Positions 42,746-55,394 of a stretch of 64,000 nucleotides of DNA are shown here, piece by piece (the stretch's first letter is position 1; the number at the start of each line of letters is the position of its first letter). Under the pieces are notes generated by a model, which was not told the DNA's origin, ran no database searches, and saw only the letters and a list, made by a program, of their open reading frames with translations. The stretch comes from Daucus carota subsp. sativus. Its lineage: Eukaryota; Streptophyta; Magnoliopsida; Apiales; Apiaceae. Made by a program: the position numbers and the translations under genes. The DNA is taken from contig NC_030384.2 of NCBI RefSeq assembly GCF_001625215.2, positions 43,806,390 to 43,870,389 on the forward strand. Direction: 5' to 3'.

Positions 42746-45256
42746 CTACTGTTCTTTCCATATGCGACCAGTGACTCTCAATTTAAGCTCTTCCCTGTTC
42801 CCGCCTGAAAAGAAGAGGGCTAAATTTCTAGGAATAATAAGCCCGTCTAGGCTGTCCCGAACTTTCCTGTGACTATCACGGATACTCCTAGGCACACCTT
42901 GCCAAGTTAACTTCCGCCCATATCCACCAACTTCTAAAGAGTAACTGAACTTTTTCTCCTCACTGTCCTCACCCATAAATCTTAAGAATGATGTGTACAC
43001 AGGTGCTGAACCCAGCTGAAAAGCTTCAAAATGCAAGCAGAACTGTCTTCCGTAGCAGTTGAAGACCTATTTGGCATTATAACATGTCAGGTTTGGATAA
43101 TTGTATATATAACTATATTCATTAAACTAGAAAGCAAGATTATATCTATCTTAAACTGATCAAAAGCAAACTTACAGTAAGCATCCATGTGGCATTTTCA
43201 ACTTCGTGCGGGTTTGCTTTGACATAACGATGGTTGAATGTACATCCATCATGCATGTCAACATTGTGATCATCCTTGAGATGAGCAACAAGGGTTGGAA
43301 TATCGCCTGTTATGGAACATTCAGACCCAGCATATGGACAATTATAAGGACGGAACCGGCAGTGTTGCTCGTGCTTTAGCTTGCTATAGTATAGAAAAAT
43401 ATCATGGCAGCCAAGACTTTGGTATCTGCAGGGCAGCTCCAATGACTCAGCTACTTTCTCCAGAGCCAGACACCTTATGTTTCCAAGTTCAAGGCGGCAA
43501 GTTGGGCAGCAATTATGCACTCTGCTCTTGCAGTCTGAGCATAAAGTATGGCCATTTGGGCACTGGAGGAATTTTTTAAAACAGAGAGCAAGTAGAACTT
43601 TAAATTGCTGTATTTATATGTCCAGCAGCCTAATAAGCACAATTCTTAATGGTGACGATGGTATTGACTTATGACTATGAACCAAAATCGGGTTCCTCAC
43701 ACATACAACAGAGAGATAGTTGTGAGCTGTAAAATTCAGGTTTTGAAATTGTGATCGGAAACCATGTCCAGAGATAGAAATTAACTAAAACACTAACGTT
43801 GATCGGTATCGGAAGAACACATTACGTAGACACGAAGCACTTTTACGGCGGGTAATCATTTAAATTAATACATTAATTTCAAACACAGCCGCTAGTTCCT
43901 TGACTCCAACCACCCTATGACAAATACAAATTGTGTGTTAAGACTGCATCTTTGACATGAAGCCCTATGACAGATACAAATTGTGTGTCAAGACTGCATC
44001 TTTGACATGAAGAAAGCAGTATACTCTATGTTACCAGACTCAGCTGTATCACTTTAGTGTTCAACATGATATAAGTCCATTATGTGTCAAGACTCGATTT
44101 ATTTTTTTTCTTTTTTATCCCAAAAGAAGTGTCACCATGACCATGTATGTCTGTAGAGTGTCCAGGACAGGTACTCAAAATACAAAATAAGTCGGAGTTA
44201 CACACACATTATTTATTGCAATGCTAATATTGATATGATTTAAATTTTAACAAGGATTATGAAAACATATTCGCCAATCGCCTGGCACTGGCAGATACAA
44301 ATTAGGCAGCTCATTAAAATTTCTTAGACAATCACTCTAGTTAGATGTAGACATGTAGAAGTCTTACTATTCTAACATTATTAGCAACAAATCACGGTAA
44401 GACTTTAATTAGCAAGGAATAGTTAAACCTTTTGTACTACTATCATACTTTATCAGACTCCTCTGATTTATTAGCCAAAATGGACGTCGATGTAAAAAGC
44501 AAATTATTATAAAAATTTCTGCCTCTCGCAAAGTGAGAAGATGTATTTAGTCTCTCTCCGCGATATATAGTCTACATAATTAAATTTATTTTATCACGTC
44601 TTCCAATCAGTAAAAACTTCACTTCACAGTTACACCAAACTCCAGTAGAACAGATAGTAGGGAATGAAGAGCACAAACCAAAGCGGGTACTAAAAAATAT
44701 AGCTGCCCTCGTTTTATTTTCAGATGAAGCAAAGTTGTTGAACTTATGAGGTAAAGATCATTCTGACAGCTTAAAGGGGAACATTAGTGATCAAGCCTCT
44801 TTTACCCTCCATTTATTATACATGAAAAAACTTGAACTAATAATAACTACATAAAAGAAGTTTACCAAAAATGACAGTCAAAGATTAAGCTGATTTTAGA
44901 TATATAATCAAACCAGGCACAAAGAAGTATTCTAGGTTAGTATATATAAATTAATGTGGCATTCATGATTAAACATAAACAAGTTCAATCCATATTTGTT
45001 CATGTGTCTGAGTGATTAAAAACCTGGAATAAGAACATACCTGGTAAATAGGAGGGTACATTAAACTTGCGCAGACGGGACATTCAAGCAGCTCATGCAC
45101 TCCATTGGTTGAAGGAATTCTGTGCTTTTCACCAAGCCCAATGGCACTCTTTGTAAGAGTGCTATTTTTTTCCATCTTTCCCATTCCAGCATCATATTTC
45201 ACATGTTTTGGGTGAGACTCTACAACTTGTTTGCAAACACCACCGTCCGGAGCCAT
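42746..45256 (-). CDS. SINAT: SINA-type RING E3 ubiquitin ligase
   Basis: Three exons on the minus strand: 45256-45041, 43562-43176 and 43066-42746, in phase 0, giving 307 residues, the usual length for plant SINAT proteins. A C3HC4 RING (C59, C62, C73, H77, C80, C83, C91, C94) spans the first splice junction, between IYQ and CPNGH. Next come the SIAH-type zinc fingers (LPCRYQSLGCHDIF...KHEQHC, CPYAGSECSITGD...HLKDDHNVDMH) and a C-terminal TRAF-like substrate-binding beta domain (CLHFEAFQLGSAPVYTSFLRF, RKLTWQGVPRSIRDS, FFSGGNREELKLRVTGRIWKE). Such ligases dimerise and ubiquitinate transcription factors and autophagy or stress regulators in the cytosol or nucleus; the target here is not predictable. 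Intron 1 (43563-45040) carries a 50-bp tandem repeat and a MITE relic. The gene converges with CCR4. The frame is intact and the start is the only ATG that precedes the RING in frame. Confidence 0.95.
43913..44012. repeat. Two 50-bp tandem repeats in SINAT intron 1
   Basis: The unit starting ccctatgacaaatacaaatt and ending ctttgacatgaag occurs at 43913-43962 and 43963-44012 with two mismatches by eye. Confidence 0.92.
44026..44205. mobile_element. Decayed hAT-type MITE in SINAT intron 1
   Basis: Starts tactctatgttaccagactc and ends near ggtactcaaaatacaaaata then gtcggagtta. This matches the CCR4-intron MITE (39246-39432) in order of motifs (gactcagctgt, gtgtcc.., actc..caaaat), with many substitutions. 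No target duplication was found. Confidence 0.6.
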
Positions 45257-46770
45257 TTGTAAATACAGGATTCAGAAATACTTAGTGATTTTGATCAGAA
45301 CCACACAAGATTGATACTTAGCCACTACGGCTTCTTGGAGCTGGCCTGCCAAACAACATACAGACAATCAGATCATTCAACTTGATTGTTTAGGCAACAG
45401 AAGAGCACAACCTCTATATCTTGTGTCTGACCTATGTTCTTTATATAGGGACAGATATCATAAACTTGACGCCAGTAAATTGATGAAGACATGACGTTAT
45501 TATGTTATTGTTTGCAAACTGAGAACATCAAGACCATCTTACCAGACTTAATTTAAAATCTTTATCTTTATTGGGTGAGATTAGTTGATGTATTCTACCA
45601 GGACCCGAAAGATTCTCTGACCAACCATCTATAAAGATGCACAATAAGAATAATTTTCTTCTACATAATATTTTGATATTGATGTAACACTTATAGCATA
45701 AACCCTAGAGCTGAAATCTATGAATAACCGGACTTGTGCATTCAAGATGAGCATTTTAAGTCAATGATCTAGTTAAATATCATTACAAAATCAATTATTA
45801 ATATTAGACAGCTTACTTACCACAAAAGGGATAAAACATAAAATAGAAAAGGTAGAGGATTAAATAAGAATATACAAAATATACCAAAGAAGCATCCAGA
45901 AAGTGAGAATCAAGTACAATGATTGTTATCTGGTAGCCCTCCTATTATCCTTAACCTAATCCTAAATATTCTTCATTTTCAAAGAGTTCTACAAGAACTT
46001 GTGGGACTATATCATACCAATCAATCAAGTCTCTCTTCAACAGAGACCCCCAATAATTTTATTTTATTTTTTGCTAATTTAACCACACAAGAATCTTCGA
46101 AAGCAAGATATAAACAAGACTAATCCATATATGTAATCCATTTGAAGTTGAAAACACAGAGTGATGACTAACAGAGAAGGAAAAAACAAGCCTTCTTCAC
46201 AATATCATTATATCAATAGAACTGCCAATTTCTGGTATGAAACTGAACATGAATTTAGCATCAAACTTGCATTTAAAATCGACCAAAATGGCAAGCAAGC
46301 ATTACAACAACTGCAAGAGGAACCCACCTTACATCATCGATCATCCTCAAGATCAATAATCACACAAATCCCATTATTACTTAAAAGTACAATAAAACCA
46401 GAAGATCCCAGTTGATATTTTGACTCATCTAGCCATATAATCATTAGAATGATGACCCTTAAACATCAAAGATACAAGAAAATCCAAAAACTCATTGATG
46501 AAAAAAATTCATAATTCCATTCAATCAAAACCTCATCAATCAAGAAAGTTACAAAAAATGTAACAAAGAAAGCAAAACCTCGTTGATCATATTGTATACC
46601 TCAATAAGAAAGATAAAAATCAAAACTTTGGGGGAAAATATATCAAGAAAACTCAAACAATAACAAGCTCCGAAGTACATGAAGTGTAAAAAAGAAAGAC
46701 TTACATTCACAAGTCACAACCTTTTCATCAATCTCTCTGTACCTTACCTGCGAATTATATTCAACTTTAT
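45257..46770 (-). promoter_or_regulatory. SINAT leader and upstream region, possible 5' UTR intron
   Basis: Read on the minus strand, gttgtgacttgtgaatgtaagtc has a good splice donor near 46704, and a Py-rich/AG acceptor could lie shortly before the ATG (the ...tgtatttacaaatgg region). This suggests a 5' UTR exon near 46705-46750 and a leader intron of about 1.4 kb. No other gene was seen in the stretch. The inference rests on splice-site appearance only. Confidence 0.35.
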
Positions 46771-49700
46771 ATCTTTTATTTGTCCCAGGAAATAAAGAAA
46801 TAAGTAAATAGTAATAAACAAATGTACAAATTTGTTTTTTCTTGGATGGTCACTGAAGTATGATGTATTCAAAATGAGTGATGTAAAAGTAGTAAAAACT
46901 AAAGAAAAGGTGTAGCTTTAAGTGAAGTTAGGGGTGTGTTTCCCTGAGGAGGAAGACAAGAATTTAAAAGAGTCCTCGTATGTAGGGCTGCATGAATCAA
47001 GGTTTTAAAATCGGAACATATGGGAGGTTGGAATTTGTTTGAATTCGGGACCGATGTTATAATCAACAATAAAGACTTTTTTTTGGAACCATCCTTGGAC
47101 AAGATCACGATTGGATCATTTTAAATTAATTATATGATGTTAATATTTATTTATATTTCAAAAAATATTTTTTAATATTTTTTTAAGATATGTAAATTAT
47201 TAGTAATTTAAATATATCGATGACTACATATTCTATAATTTCTTTAAAATAAAAATAAATTACAAGTATAGTTTGATTTATAATAACACAATATTTGTAA
47301 AATTTATTCATTTAACCTAGACTATCGTTTACTATTAAATATTTCATAAATCCTCAAATTTTTTATAAATAAATTTGATACATTCTAATTTTTATCTCCA
47401 AATTTAAAATATGTAATCAAAAGATGAAATAATAAAAATTGTACTATACACGTAATCCGACCCAATCTTTTAAGATTTGGATTGAATGAAATTGAAAACA
47501 TTTTTTTTTTAATTCAAAAACCGGAGCGCGGATCGAAAATATTTGATGGTAGATCTGATCCGGTCCAATTTAAACCGAAAAATTGTGCAGCTCTGGATCC
47601 TATTTGGTAGGTCTCATGGACTGAATTTTAAGTTCCAAACTGAAAAATATAATTTATTATGTAATAAGTTATAACGGGATTTAAAATTAAAAATAATTCA
47701 AAAATTGACTTAAAATCAAGAGTTGGCATGATGTATTTTTTTGGATAAATCATATTTCTGCTAAATATTTTTAACTAATATCATTTTTATCCCTCAAACG
47801 ATTAATCTATCAGATTATAGGAACAAACAATTTAAAACAGGCATTGATCATAATAAATCACTATAAATAATTTTTCAAATTACCCTCTCCTCAGTCCTCA
47901 CTGTGTTACGGTCTGTGATGAGACGGGGATGTATGACGTTTTCCCCAACCAGCACGCTACTTTGAAATCTTTAAATTGCTGTGCTACTTACAGTCAATTT
48001 GTTGACGTTTACTTCTTTACCGTTAACCGCTGATTTCAAAATCGAATCAAAATGCATCTGTTTAGACGGAACGGTGTTAGAACTTAGAAGTGCTACTAGT
48101 ACTTATTTTTCGTGATTCGAATATTTTACGGAAGTGAATTAGCTTTAAGATTAGTTCTCATACTCTTCCGATATGTGATTTTCGGATGTAGATTTTGTTT
48201 CTTTCGCACCGTTAAAGCAAATTAAGAGTTAATTATAATTTGTAATCCATAAGTTTGCTCCAAACGCAATTTAGTACCTGAACTTTAAAACGTGACAATA
48301 TTCACCTTATACTTAACATTTCCGTGTAAGTTGTAACCTCTAATCAATATTCCGTCCAACTCTGCCGTTAATTTTAACTGTTTGAGAGGTAACAGTGTGT
48401 ATATTAGTTTCAAACAGCTACTTTATCCTCTATGACCCCTCAAAAATTATGCAATACATTTTGAAATTATTTTTGAACACTTATTTTTGAACCCACACAA
48501 TGATGTAGAAAAATTTACAGACAGTTTATCTGCCAACATTTATCATTAAATGCATATATCAGCAAACAAAAGAAGTGCAGTGATTATAATTAAAGAAAAT
48601 GTACTGACGTTGTGAATTACTGAATTGTGATGCACCACTGTACAATTTACAGGTGGTACAGCATGTTTTTGTTCTGGGTGGTGTTTTTATCTTGCAAGTA
48701 CACTTTTACTGTCATTCAGCAAATTCAAAATTCCAGCTGCAACATGTACAGGTCTGAGCAGCATGGTTCTAAAAGTCCCGACTGATTAATCTTCAAGATT
48801 TTTTTAGACTCATTTTTTAAAATTTGATTAATTATTGTAATTTTTTAATAATAAATTATACAATAAATATCAAATAATTAAAAATAACTGATTTTTAATC
48901 ATATATATCCGAATAGTTTGTAATCATCTGATTAATGTTTAATGAACATATTTACTACTTAATCAGTTAATCTCTCTATTTTGACATATAAATCGTTTGT
49001 TTTTTGGCATATATTTTTAAGTCGTTTGATTGTATAATTAAGACTGTTATATATTTATTTTGAATAAAAATTTATGTTTATTATTAAAATTAAAAAGAAA
49101 TTATGAAAATAATAATTATATGGTCAAAATATATAAAAATACACTCATAATTCTTGATTCCCAACTTTTACCGTCACAATCGAAAGGAGTAAAATTCAAC
49201 TTAAAGAAACAAAGACAACTTGAGAATTTGTGCGTGAGTGACCGAGTGTAATAAAGAGGAGAGTTGATGTGGACCAAAAATTCAAACTTTTAGGTGTGTC
49301 ATTATTATGCGAGGCTTGAGTGGACAATGACGAGTCATAAATTTGTAGTGTGACTATTTAGTGCAGCTGCAGAGGGCAAAGGAGCACGAGCGCCCTCTCC
49401 TCTCCTTCATTTATTTACTCAGACGCACCTTTGTAAATATTCCTCTATTTTAATTGTGTTATGGGTCGATCGTACTCCCCATTTTCAGATCTCGATTTGA
49501 AATGACACTTCGACTAGGAGTCCGGAGAGTTGGAGGAAGATAGATGACATTCAGTGTAAGATGAAATTTCAAATCTATTTGTATAATTCAAAATATTAAC
49601 TGAAAATTATAGTACCAATCTTTTCGTTCCACTTTTCTCGTCTTCTATCAAAATCTATTTTTATTCAAGTATAATAAGGGAAAATACATCTACCAAAATT

Positions 49701-50199
49701 ATCTTTTTTAAAAAACCAATATATACTTGTTCTGTCTCATTATATATGAATTACTTCTCCTTTTTAATGTCCAGAAAACATAACCTTTTCTTTAAAACAT
49801 CTATTTAAATTTATTACAACCTCAAATTCATTTAACACCCACCCAAAAAACTCATGTGATTGAAATTAAGTCAAACATCCATTATTAAAAATCGTACTCG
49901 TCAAAGTAATTCATACAAATTCATACCCGGGAGTATAACATAGAAATTAAAATGTTAAATTAATGTGGACAAATTTTTTTGAGAAAAAAAAATAAAAGAT
50001 GAGGACTTCTTCGGGGGAGTAAAAGTTATATTTTTTCTGTTTCATTCAAAGACATTCAAATTTTGTGTAAAAATTTGAGAAACATCACATTGTTTTTACC
50101 CTTAAAAGTTAAAACAAATTACATTATACAAATTTAAAATAATATTTCTTTAATTAGTTTGAGACGAACGGAACACAAATGGCAGGCAAGTTATGGTTA
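46771..50199. other. Gene-poor AT-rich region
   Basis: No gene seen. About 48230-48420 is a dispersed-repeat-like stretch (cgcaatttagtacctgaact). About 49727-49935 is a Stowaway-type element (separate entry). Confidence 0.5.
49727..49935. mobile_element. Decayed Stowaway-type MITE
   Basis: The left side tatacttgttctgtctcatt...gaattactt and right side aagtaattcatacaaattca..cccgggagta are loosely inverted, with TA at the edges. Confidence 0.5.
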
Positions 50200-50574
50200 G
50201 AGCAAGTCCAATGGTGAGCTATATCTTGTGCTATATCTATATTATAGCTCAAAATCAAAAAATTTCAACTCCAATGGTGTGCTAAACTTGATGCTAAAAT
50301 AGCATATTGCTATAGTTGGTGCTATATTTAGCACAAACTATAGCAATAGCTATAATTGCCACCTCATCAAAAAGTAAAAAAGTGGAGGGAAATGAATAAA
50401 AAATAGATTTATATCTCAACCTATTCAAGTACATGAATGCACATATATGAATTTGGCACAAGATATAGCACCAACCATTGGAGATGAGATATTATTTTAG
50501 CACCAAAAACCAGTTTTTGGTGCTATATTATAGCAATAGCTACACCTATTTTTAGCTCACCATTGGACTTGCTC
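50200..50574. mobile_element. Tourist-type MITE, copy 2
   Basis: 375 bp, TTA target duplication (50197-50199, 50575-50577), and about 98% identical to 17236-17610 with the same length and ends. The two were presumably mobilised recently from the same source. Confidence 0.93.
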
Positions 50575-50880
50575 TTACGGTGTGTCAAAATTCTCATTAC
50601 AGTACTGATGTTTGCGTCAATGCTTTGTATCCGGAGTTGACTGTAAATGGAAAGAAATAAGTTTTGGACACTGAAGATGAATAATGGCAAGAACACTTTG
50701 ATTCTATGTAGAACTGAACATTGTCTGCAAGGAGAAACAAATGTTGTTTTTTTCCTGAGAGGTGGGGCTTTCTGAAATCCGATTTGAATTTAGGATCCAA
50801 AGCTTTCATATAACCCCAAATGGAGTAGTCTACAACTCTTTAGGCTCGTCACTTTGTACAACTGTACAATGTTAATTTAT

Positions 50881-51953
50881 GGGTGCTGATTTATGCACAA
50901 CCTAAAGTTATTTATGCACACCCTTTATCATTTTTGGACTAACTTGCCCTCAATTCTTTAACAGTGTTGTGTTTTTCTATTTGCCTCGGAGAAATTCCAG
51001 ACATTGTCATCTCTCGAATGCGAATAAATTTATTCTCTGAAAATCATCGATGAGTTGGATGCCCTGACATGTCACTTGAAGGATCATGATTATGTTTCAG
51101 ATTTTTAATTTCAATCTCCCAAAACCCATCACTTTTACATCTTCCCTAAATTTCAAATGGACATTGAATTGATCGAGTTCCATTTGCTCTTTTAACTGTA
51201 ACATCTCGTCGTTTTACGGGAAGTTTATTTATACGTTGTTCACCTCCTCTATCACAACCAACTCTTACATAACGATCTTTTTTTGACTTTTTGATGACTA
51301 TTGCGAATCCAAGCGGCGAAGCAACTTCACGTATGCAAGATAGGAGCTTTTCACGTTCTGAGTAACGCGTTGTTGATATAGACATAAATTCATTTTCTCC
51401 AAAATATGGTGCATTATCTTCCTGCCCAGACATCGTATTGTAACCTGCTAAATATTGCACATTTTCAGTTCGAAATCATATATCATCAAGCTAGTAACTT
51501 ACAAGTTATAGTTAGTAAAATCATACAAATTAGATTTAAATCAAACACAATTCAAAAGGAAGGAAAAACACACAATACCTTCGTTATTAGAGTTGCTAGA
51601 AGGTCCTGAATCAGAGAAGTGTGTGAGAAATTCTGAAAGATTCTCAACATTATTTGATTTGATCAGATCAATTAGTTGATTTAATCCAGCAATTCTCCAT
51701 CAATAGTATGAGACTGAAAGTTTTCTTCTTCGGGACTTTCCATGGATGCTAGGATTTTAACTTGGCGATGAAACGGGAGGACAATAGAAGAAAGGGATAG
51801 TAATTATAAGACTTGAAACTATAAATATTAAAAAAGATATTAAATTGAGTAAATAGAAGAACACAACACTATTAAAAGAATTGAGGGCAAGTTAGTCCAA
51901 AAATGATAGAAGGTGTGCATAAATAATTTTAGGGTGTGCATAAATCAGCACCC
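50881..51953. mobile_element. Mutator-like element with about 100-bp terminal repeats
   Basis: The left end gggtgctgatttatgcacaa continues for about 95 bp that is repeated, inverted, at the right end with few changes (ttggactaacttgccctcaa on the left, its complement on the right). An 8-bp duplication taatttat lies at 50873-50880 and 51954-51961. The interior carries a FAR1-type coding remnant on the minus strand but no transposase core, so it is non-autonomous. Long terminal repeats plus this domain favour MULE; the 8-bp duplication is at the low end for that superfamily. Confidence 0.83.
51146..51767 (-). pseudogene. FAR1/MULE N-terminal DNA-binding domain remnant
   Basis: Minus-strand coding relic inside the MULE. 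A first segment (about 51742 down to 51560) opens with ATG and MESPEEENF, then needs a one-base frame change to continue as LNQLIDLIKSNNVENLSEF and SDSGPSSNSNNEG, with a donor-like gt after it. A second segment, 51460 down to 51146, encodes SEREKLLSCIREVASPLGFA, VRVGCDRGGE and IQCPFEI. This is the layout of the WRKY/GCM1-type zinc finger found in FAR1 proteins and MULE transposases (Cys in GCDRGG and CPF; the His pair is missing because the frame ends). No DDE transposase domain follows. I read it as a truncated transposase N-terminus. Confidence 0.65.
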
Positions 51954-51961
51954 TAATTTAT

Positions 51962-54072
51962 AGTTTCCTTTGCTCAACTGACAAATGGACCCCCCCGTAA
52001 TGTATGAGTATCCAGTTATGTTATTCATGCGCTTTGATTTCAAATGCTGAGGCTCTGTCTATCATCGTTGTTGGATATAACAAAAACGTTTTTAACTTTT
52101 TTGTTAAAAAAATAGTAGTAGTTGATAAATTTAAAAATAGTTTTTGTGAATAACATTTTTTGCCTAAAAATCTGTTTTTATAAAAAACAGATCCCGTCTT
52201 TTTGAAAAAAAGCAACTTTTCAGTTTTTTGAGAAACGGTTACAAATTTTATTATCAAATTTCAACAAAAAATATTATATTTTAATGGTATAATTTAAAAT
52301 GTACAAAGAACAAAAATATCATCAAATGTTATCTGATTTCTGCCAAAAATAATTAATTACCCTTACTAATATCCCAAACAGATCGCAAGTCATGTTTGAA
52401 TCACCCCCATTAAACTCTTACTTCCTTAGAAATCTTGATTTCGTCTTAGTAACGCGAGAAGGCAAACTATAATTGAAGACGGGAGATTATAAAGCTCGTT
52501 GTTGCTAGTTTGTTTTTTTTTGGCTCAACAACTTGACGCGTTATGATCGGTTTGCTTAACTCTAGTCTTCATTCAAGCACCATATGGTACGCTATGAGTC
52601 TTGACTTGCGAGGAATATAATGTATGACCGAGTCTCCTTTCATGACAGACAAAAATCTCCGATAAAGATTACTAATTGTTTGTGTGCATAATATTCCTCG
52701 TTAAAAATATTGTAATTAGATTAGTGGAGATTCACATATAGACATGACCCCAACAACACACCAATCATTCTATAAAGAAAAAACCTTATGGTTTTGATTA
52801 TATGGTGTATGATCTGCAAAATGCATGCATTTTTCAATGTTTGTGCACTAAACGTTGAGAGACTATAAAAACCAGAATAAACCAAATATTCATTTAACAA
52901 ATTGATAAAGCCAAAATCATCTCCTTGCGTTGACCTTTGACTATACTGTCTTGAGGCCGGGAAGTGATGGAAAAAACTGGAAAGGAGTCTTGCAAAAAAT
53001 AATGCTCGACCGGGGACCGTGATCATCAAGCATCTTCGGTGTACAAATGAGAATCCATATATGAGAAAATGATAAGGGAGTTTGTGAGTGATGATAGAGT
53101 GTGTGTAAGAAAGAATCGTATCATTCTTTTACAAGAAGTCTCCTCTCGATCCGTTACTTTCTTGTCACATTATTTGTACGACAAATGTATATATTAGTCT
53201 CCGTCCTTTTTTAGTTGTCACGTTTATATTTTTGTTGGTCAAATTAACTATTTTTTGACCAAAGATTATAAGTCATTCTTTTATTATTTTTAAAAACTGA
53301 AAATTTCATCTTAAAGTGGATTAAAAGTTATTTCCAATTGCATATTTTTTTTTATTTTTTTAATTGATAAAATATTAATAAATTTTAATCAAATTTTGAT
53401 CAATTTGACCGGCACACAACCAAATGTGATAAGGAACTGAGGGAGTATAACAGATCCGGATAAAAGACCTGAGAAAGTGGGTACTATCACAAATTAAGAT
53501 ATGTCATCTTTCGAGGAGCAATGATTTTATCAAGATTCTTTGGTAGGAGTATTCTTTGGCGTGGCATGAGCACATACTAAGCACAAAAATTTATAGTTTT
53601 AAAGGGTTTTGATTGCTGTGGTTGTTGTAAATGCAGGGGGGCCTATCATTATTGAAGAGTGTAAGCCAATCAAAATTCTCCAAATCCAGCTCATAGGCAC
53701 AACATAGAAAAACCGTTTTTTTTTCCGTCCCCCTCCCAATCCCCAATTCATCAGGTTTCGAGTTTTGCACTGATGTTAGAATGCCGGGAAAAAAAAAAAG
53801 GCTTAGCAAAAAAAATGTCTAAAAAGACAAAAAGGGTTTTGCACTGATGTACTGCTTTATTGCTTTTCATAACATCTCCATTCTTCTCCATCATTTTTAC
53901 GGCCCACTACCGGTATTCAAATGATACCAGTTTTGGCCCACAAAAAGAATGTGAGTTATCTTATTCATGATTATTGGATTGGCCCATCATCAAATAATGT
54001 AGCAATGTGCAGTAATGATTTTCCTTTCATGCGGAAATCCATTTTTAGCAAACAGTGACTTAAAATAAATCA
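51962..54072. other. Gene-poor spacer with a Stowaway-type element
   Basis: No gene seen. About 52020-52260 is T/A-rich low-complexity sequence. A Stowaway-like element lies at about 53195-53446. Confidence 0.5.
53195..53446. mobile_element. Stowaway-type MITE
   Basis: The left end gtctccgtcctttttt...tgtcacgttt and right end aaatgtgataaggaactgag..ggag followed by TA are inverted repeats. The interior ttttgaccaaag...atcaatttgacc is also inverted. Confidence 0.7.
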
Positions 54073-55394
54073 TCAATATACTTATATAAAGGAGAAGCGA
54101 GAGGCGTGTAGGTGGCGCCTCTCACGTCACTACGTTCTATTTTTCTAATTTTCTGGAATTTTTGGATGAAAAATATCAAAAATTAGAACTACTTTTATTA
54201 GTTTCGGGTATATTCGAAGCAAGTTTCAGAATGTGATTTTCTTTCAGATTATTAATGGAATATAGTAGTTTGAAAGTTTTAATCTGATTTTGTTTCAGAT
54301 TATTTAATTGTGGGAAAGCCGAAAGAGTAGCACAAACTACCTTTTTTAGTTTCGGGTATATTAGAAGCAAGTTTCAGAATCTGATTTTGTTTCAGATTAT
54401 TTATGGAATATAGTAGTTTAAAAGTTTTAATCTGATTTTGTTTCAGATTATTTAATTATGGGAAAGAGTAGCACACAAGTCTCTCCGCACCTATAAATAC
54501 CCCTATAGATTGTAAGGTTTTAGATCATCTAAATACAACCTCCTCTCTCAATATCACAACTCTATCTCTCTCTGGTGATAGTTCTATTACTTGATTTTTA
54601 ACCACCTGCCGTTTTTGTGCAATGATAAGTGAAGGCGGTTTATATAGTATTAAAAAATAAAGATTGTTGCAAGCAAAGGTAGTTATAGATCGCTATGTGG
54701 GAGTCGACAAATTGAAACAGGGAAAAAAATATAGTCTTGGCATGATATTGTCTGTGTGATATTAACAAATTAATTATTAGTGATGTATGTTTTTTGATTA
54801 TTCTTTTATAATATTTGTTTTGTTCGTCGAACATGTTTATTGTTGTTAATTTTTATATGATTTAATTTGTATACATGAAAATATGGTGGAGAAGCGAGGT
54901 GCGTGTAGGTGGCACCTCTCACATCACTCCTTTCTAGAGATGCACAAAAGATCTGTTCGGGCCAGATCCATACCGGGCCAAAAAAATCCGGATTTTTTTC
55001 AAACCAGATCGGGTCGGGCTTTTTTAAAAATCGGGCCGGGCCGGGCTTTTCCAAAAATACTAGGCCCGGTTTAGTTATAAAAAGCCCGGATTTTTCAAAA
55101 ATCCGGATTTTATCCGGGTTTTTTTGAAAATATTAGGCCTGTTTTAGGCCCTCGGGCCGGGCCGGGCCAGATAAGGTTTTTTTCGGATCGGATTTTTCAG
55201 ATTTTTTTCCAGATCGGATCAGATCGGATTTCAGATTTCGGTTTTTTTGAACATCTCTACTCCTTTCCATTATTTTCTAGAATTTTGAAATGTTAATATA
55301 GTTTTTATAGACATGCACAAAATTATTTTATCTTATATATATTAATATTAAATTATTAATATAATTTTTACAGGCCGCCGCAACGAGCAGCTAG
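54073..55394 (+). mobile_element. Helitron, compound, with a nested hAT MITE
   Basis: Begins TCaatatacttatataaagg like 13443-14483 and ends gccgccgcaacgagcagCTAG. A second internal start-like motif (ggagaagcgaggtgcgtgta at about 54888) repeats the opening gagaagcg..gcgtgtaggtgg, so two copies appear joined: a 5' portion without its 3' end, then a copy holding the 3' end. A 325-bp hAT MITE sits in the second copy. Confidence 0.8.
54935..55259. mobile_element. hAT MITE nested in a Helitron
   Basis: Ends tagagatgcac / aacatctcta and a perfect 8-bp duplication ctcctttc (54927-54934, 55260-55267). The interior is made of gggccgggccgg and agatcggatc words, a style like the GC-rich-ended hAT family but a distinct sequence. 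Confidence 0.9.

Noticed and set aside
46149..46415. Possible small gene of 84 codons
   Set aside because: Low-complexity composition, no recognisable domain, and the position in the probable SINAT leader intron argues against it.
52021..53029. Minus-strand frames of 78 and 102 codons
   Set aside because: No family resemblance, AT-rich composition and no supporting splice or promoter signals.
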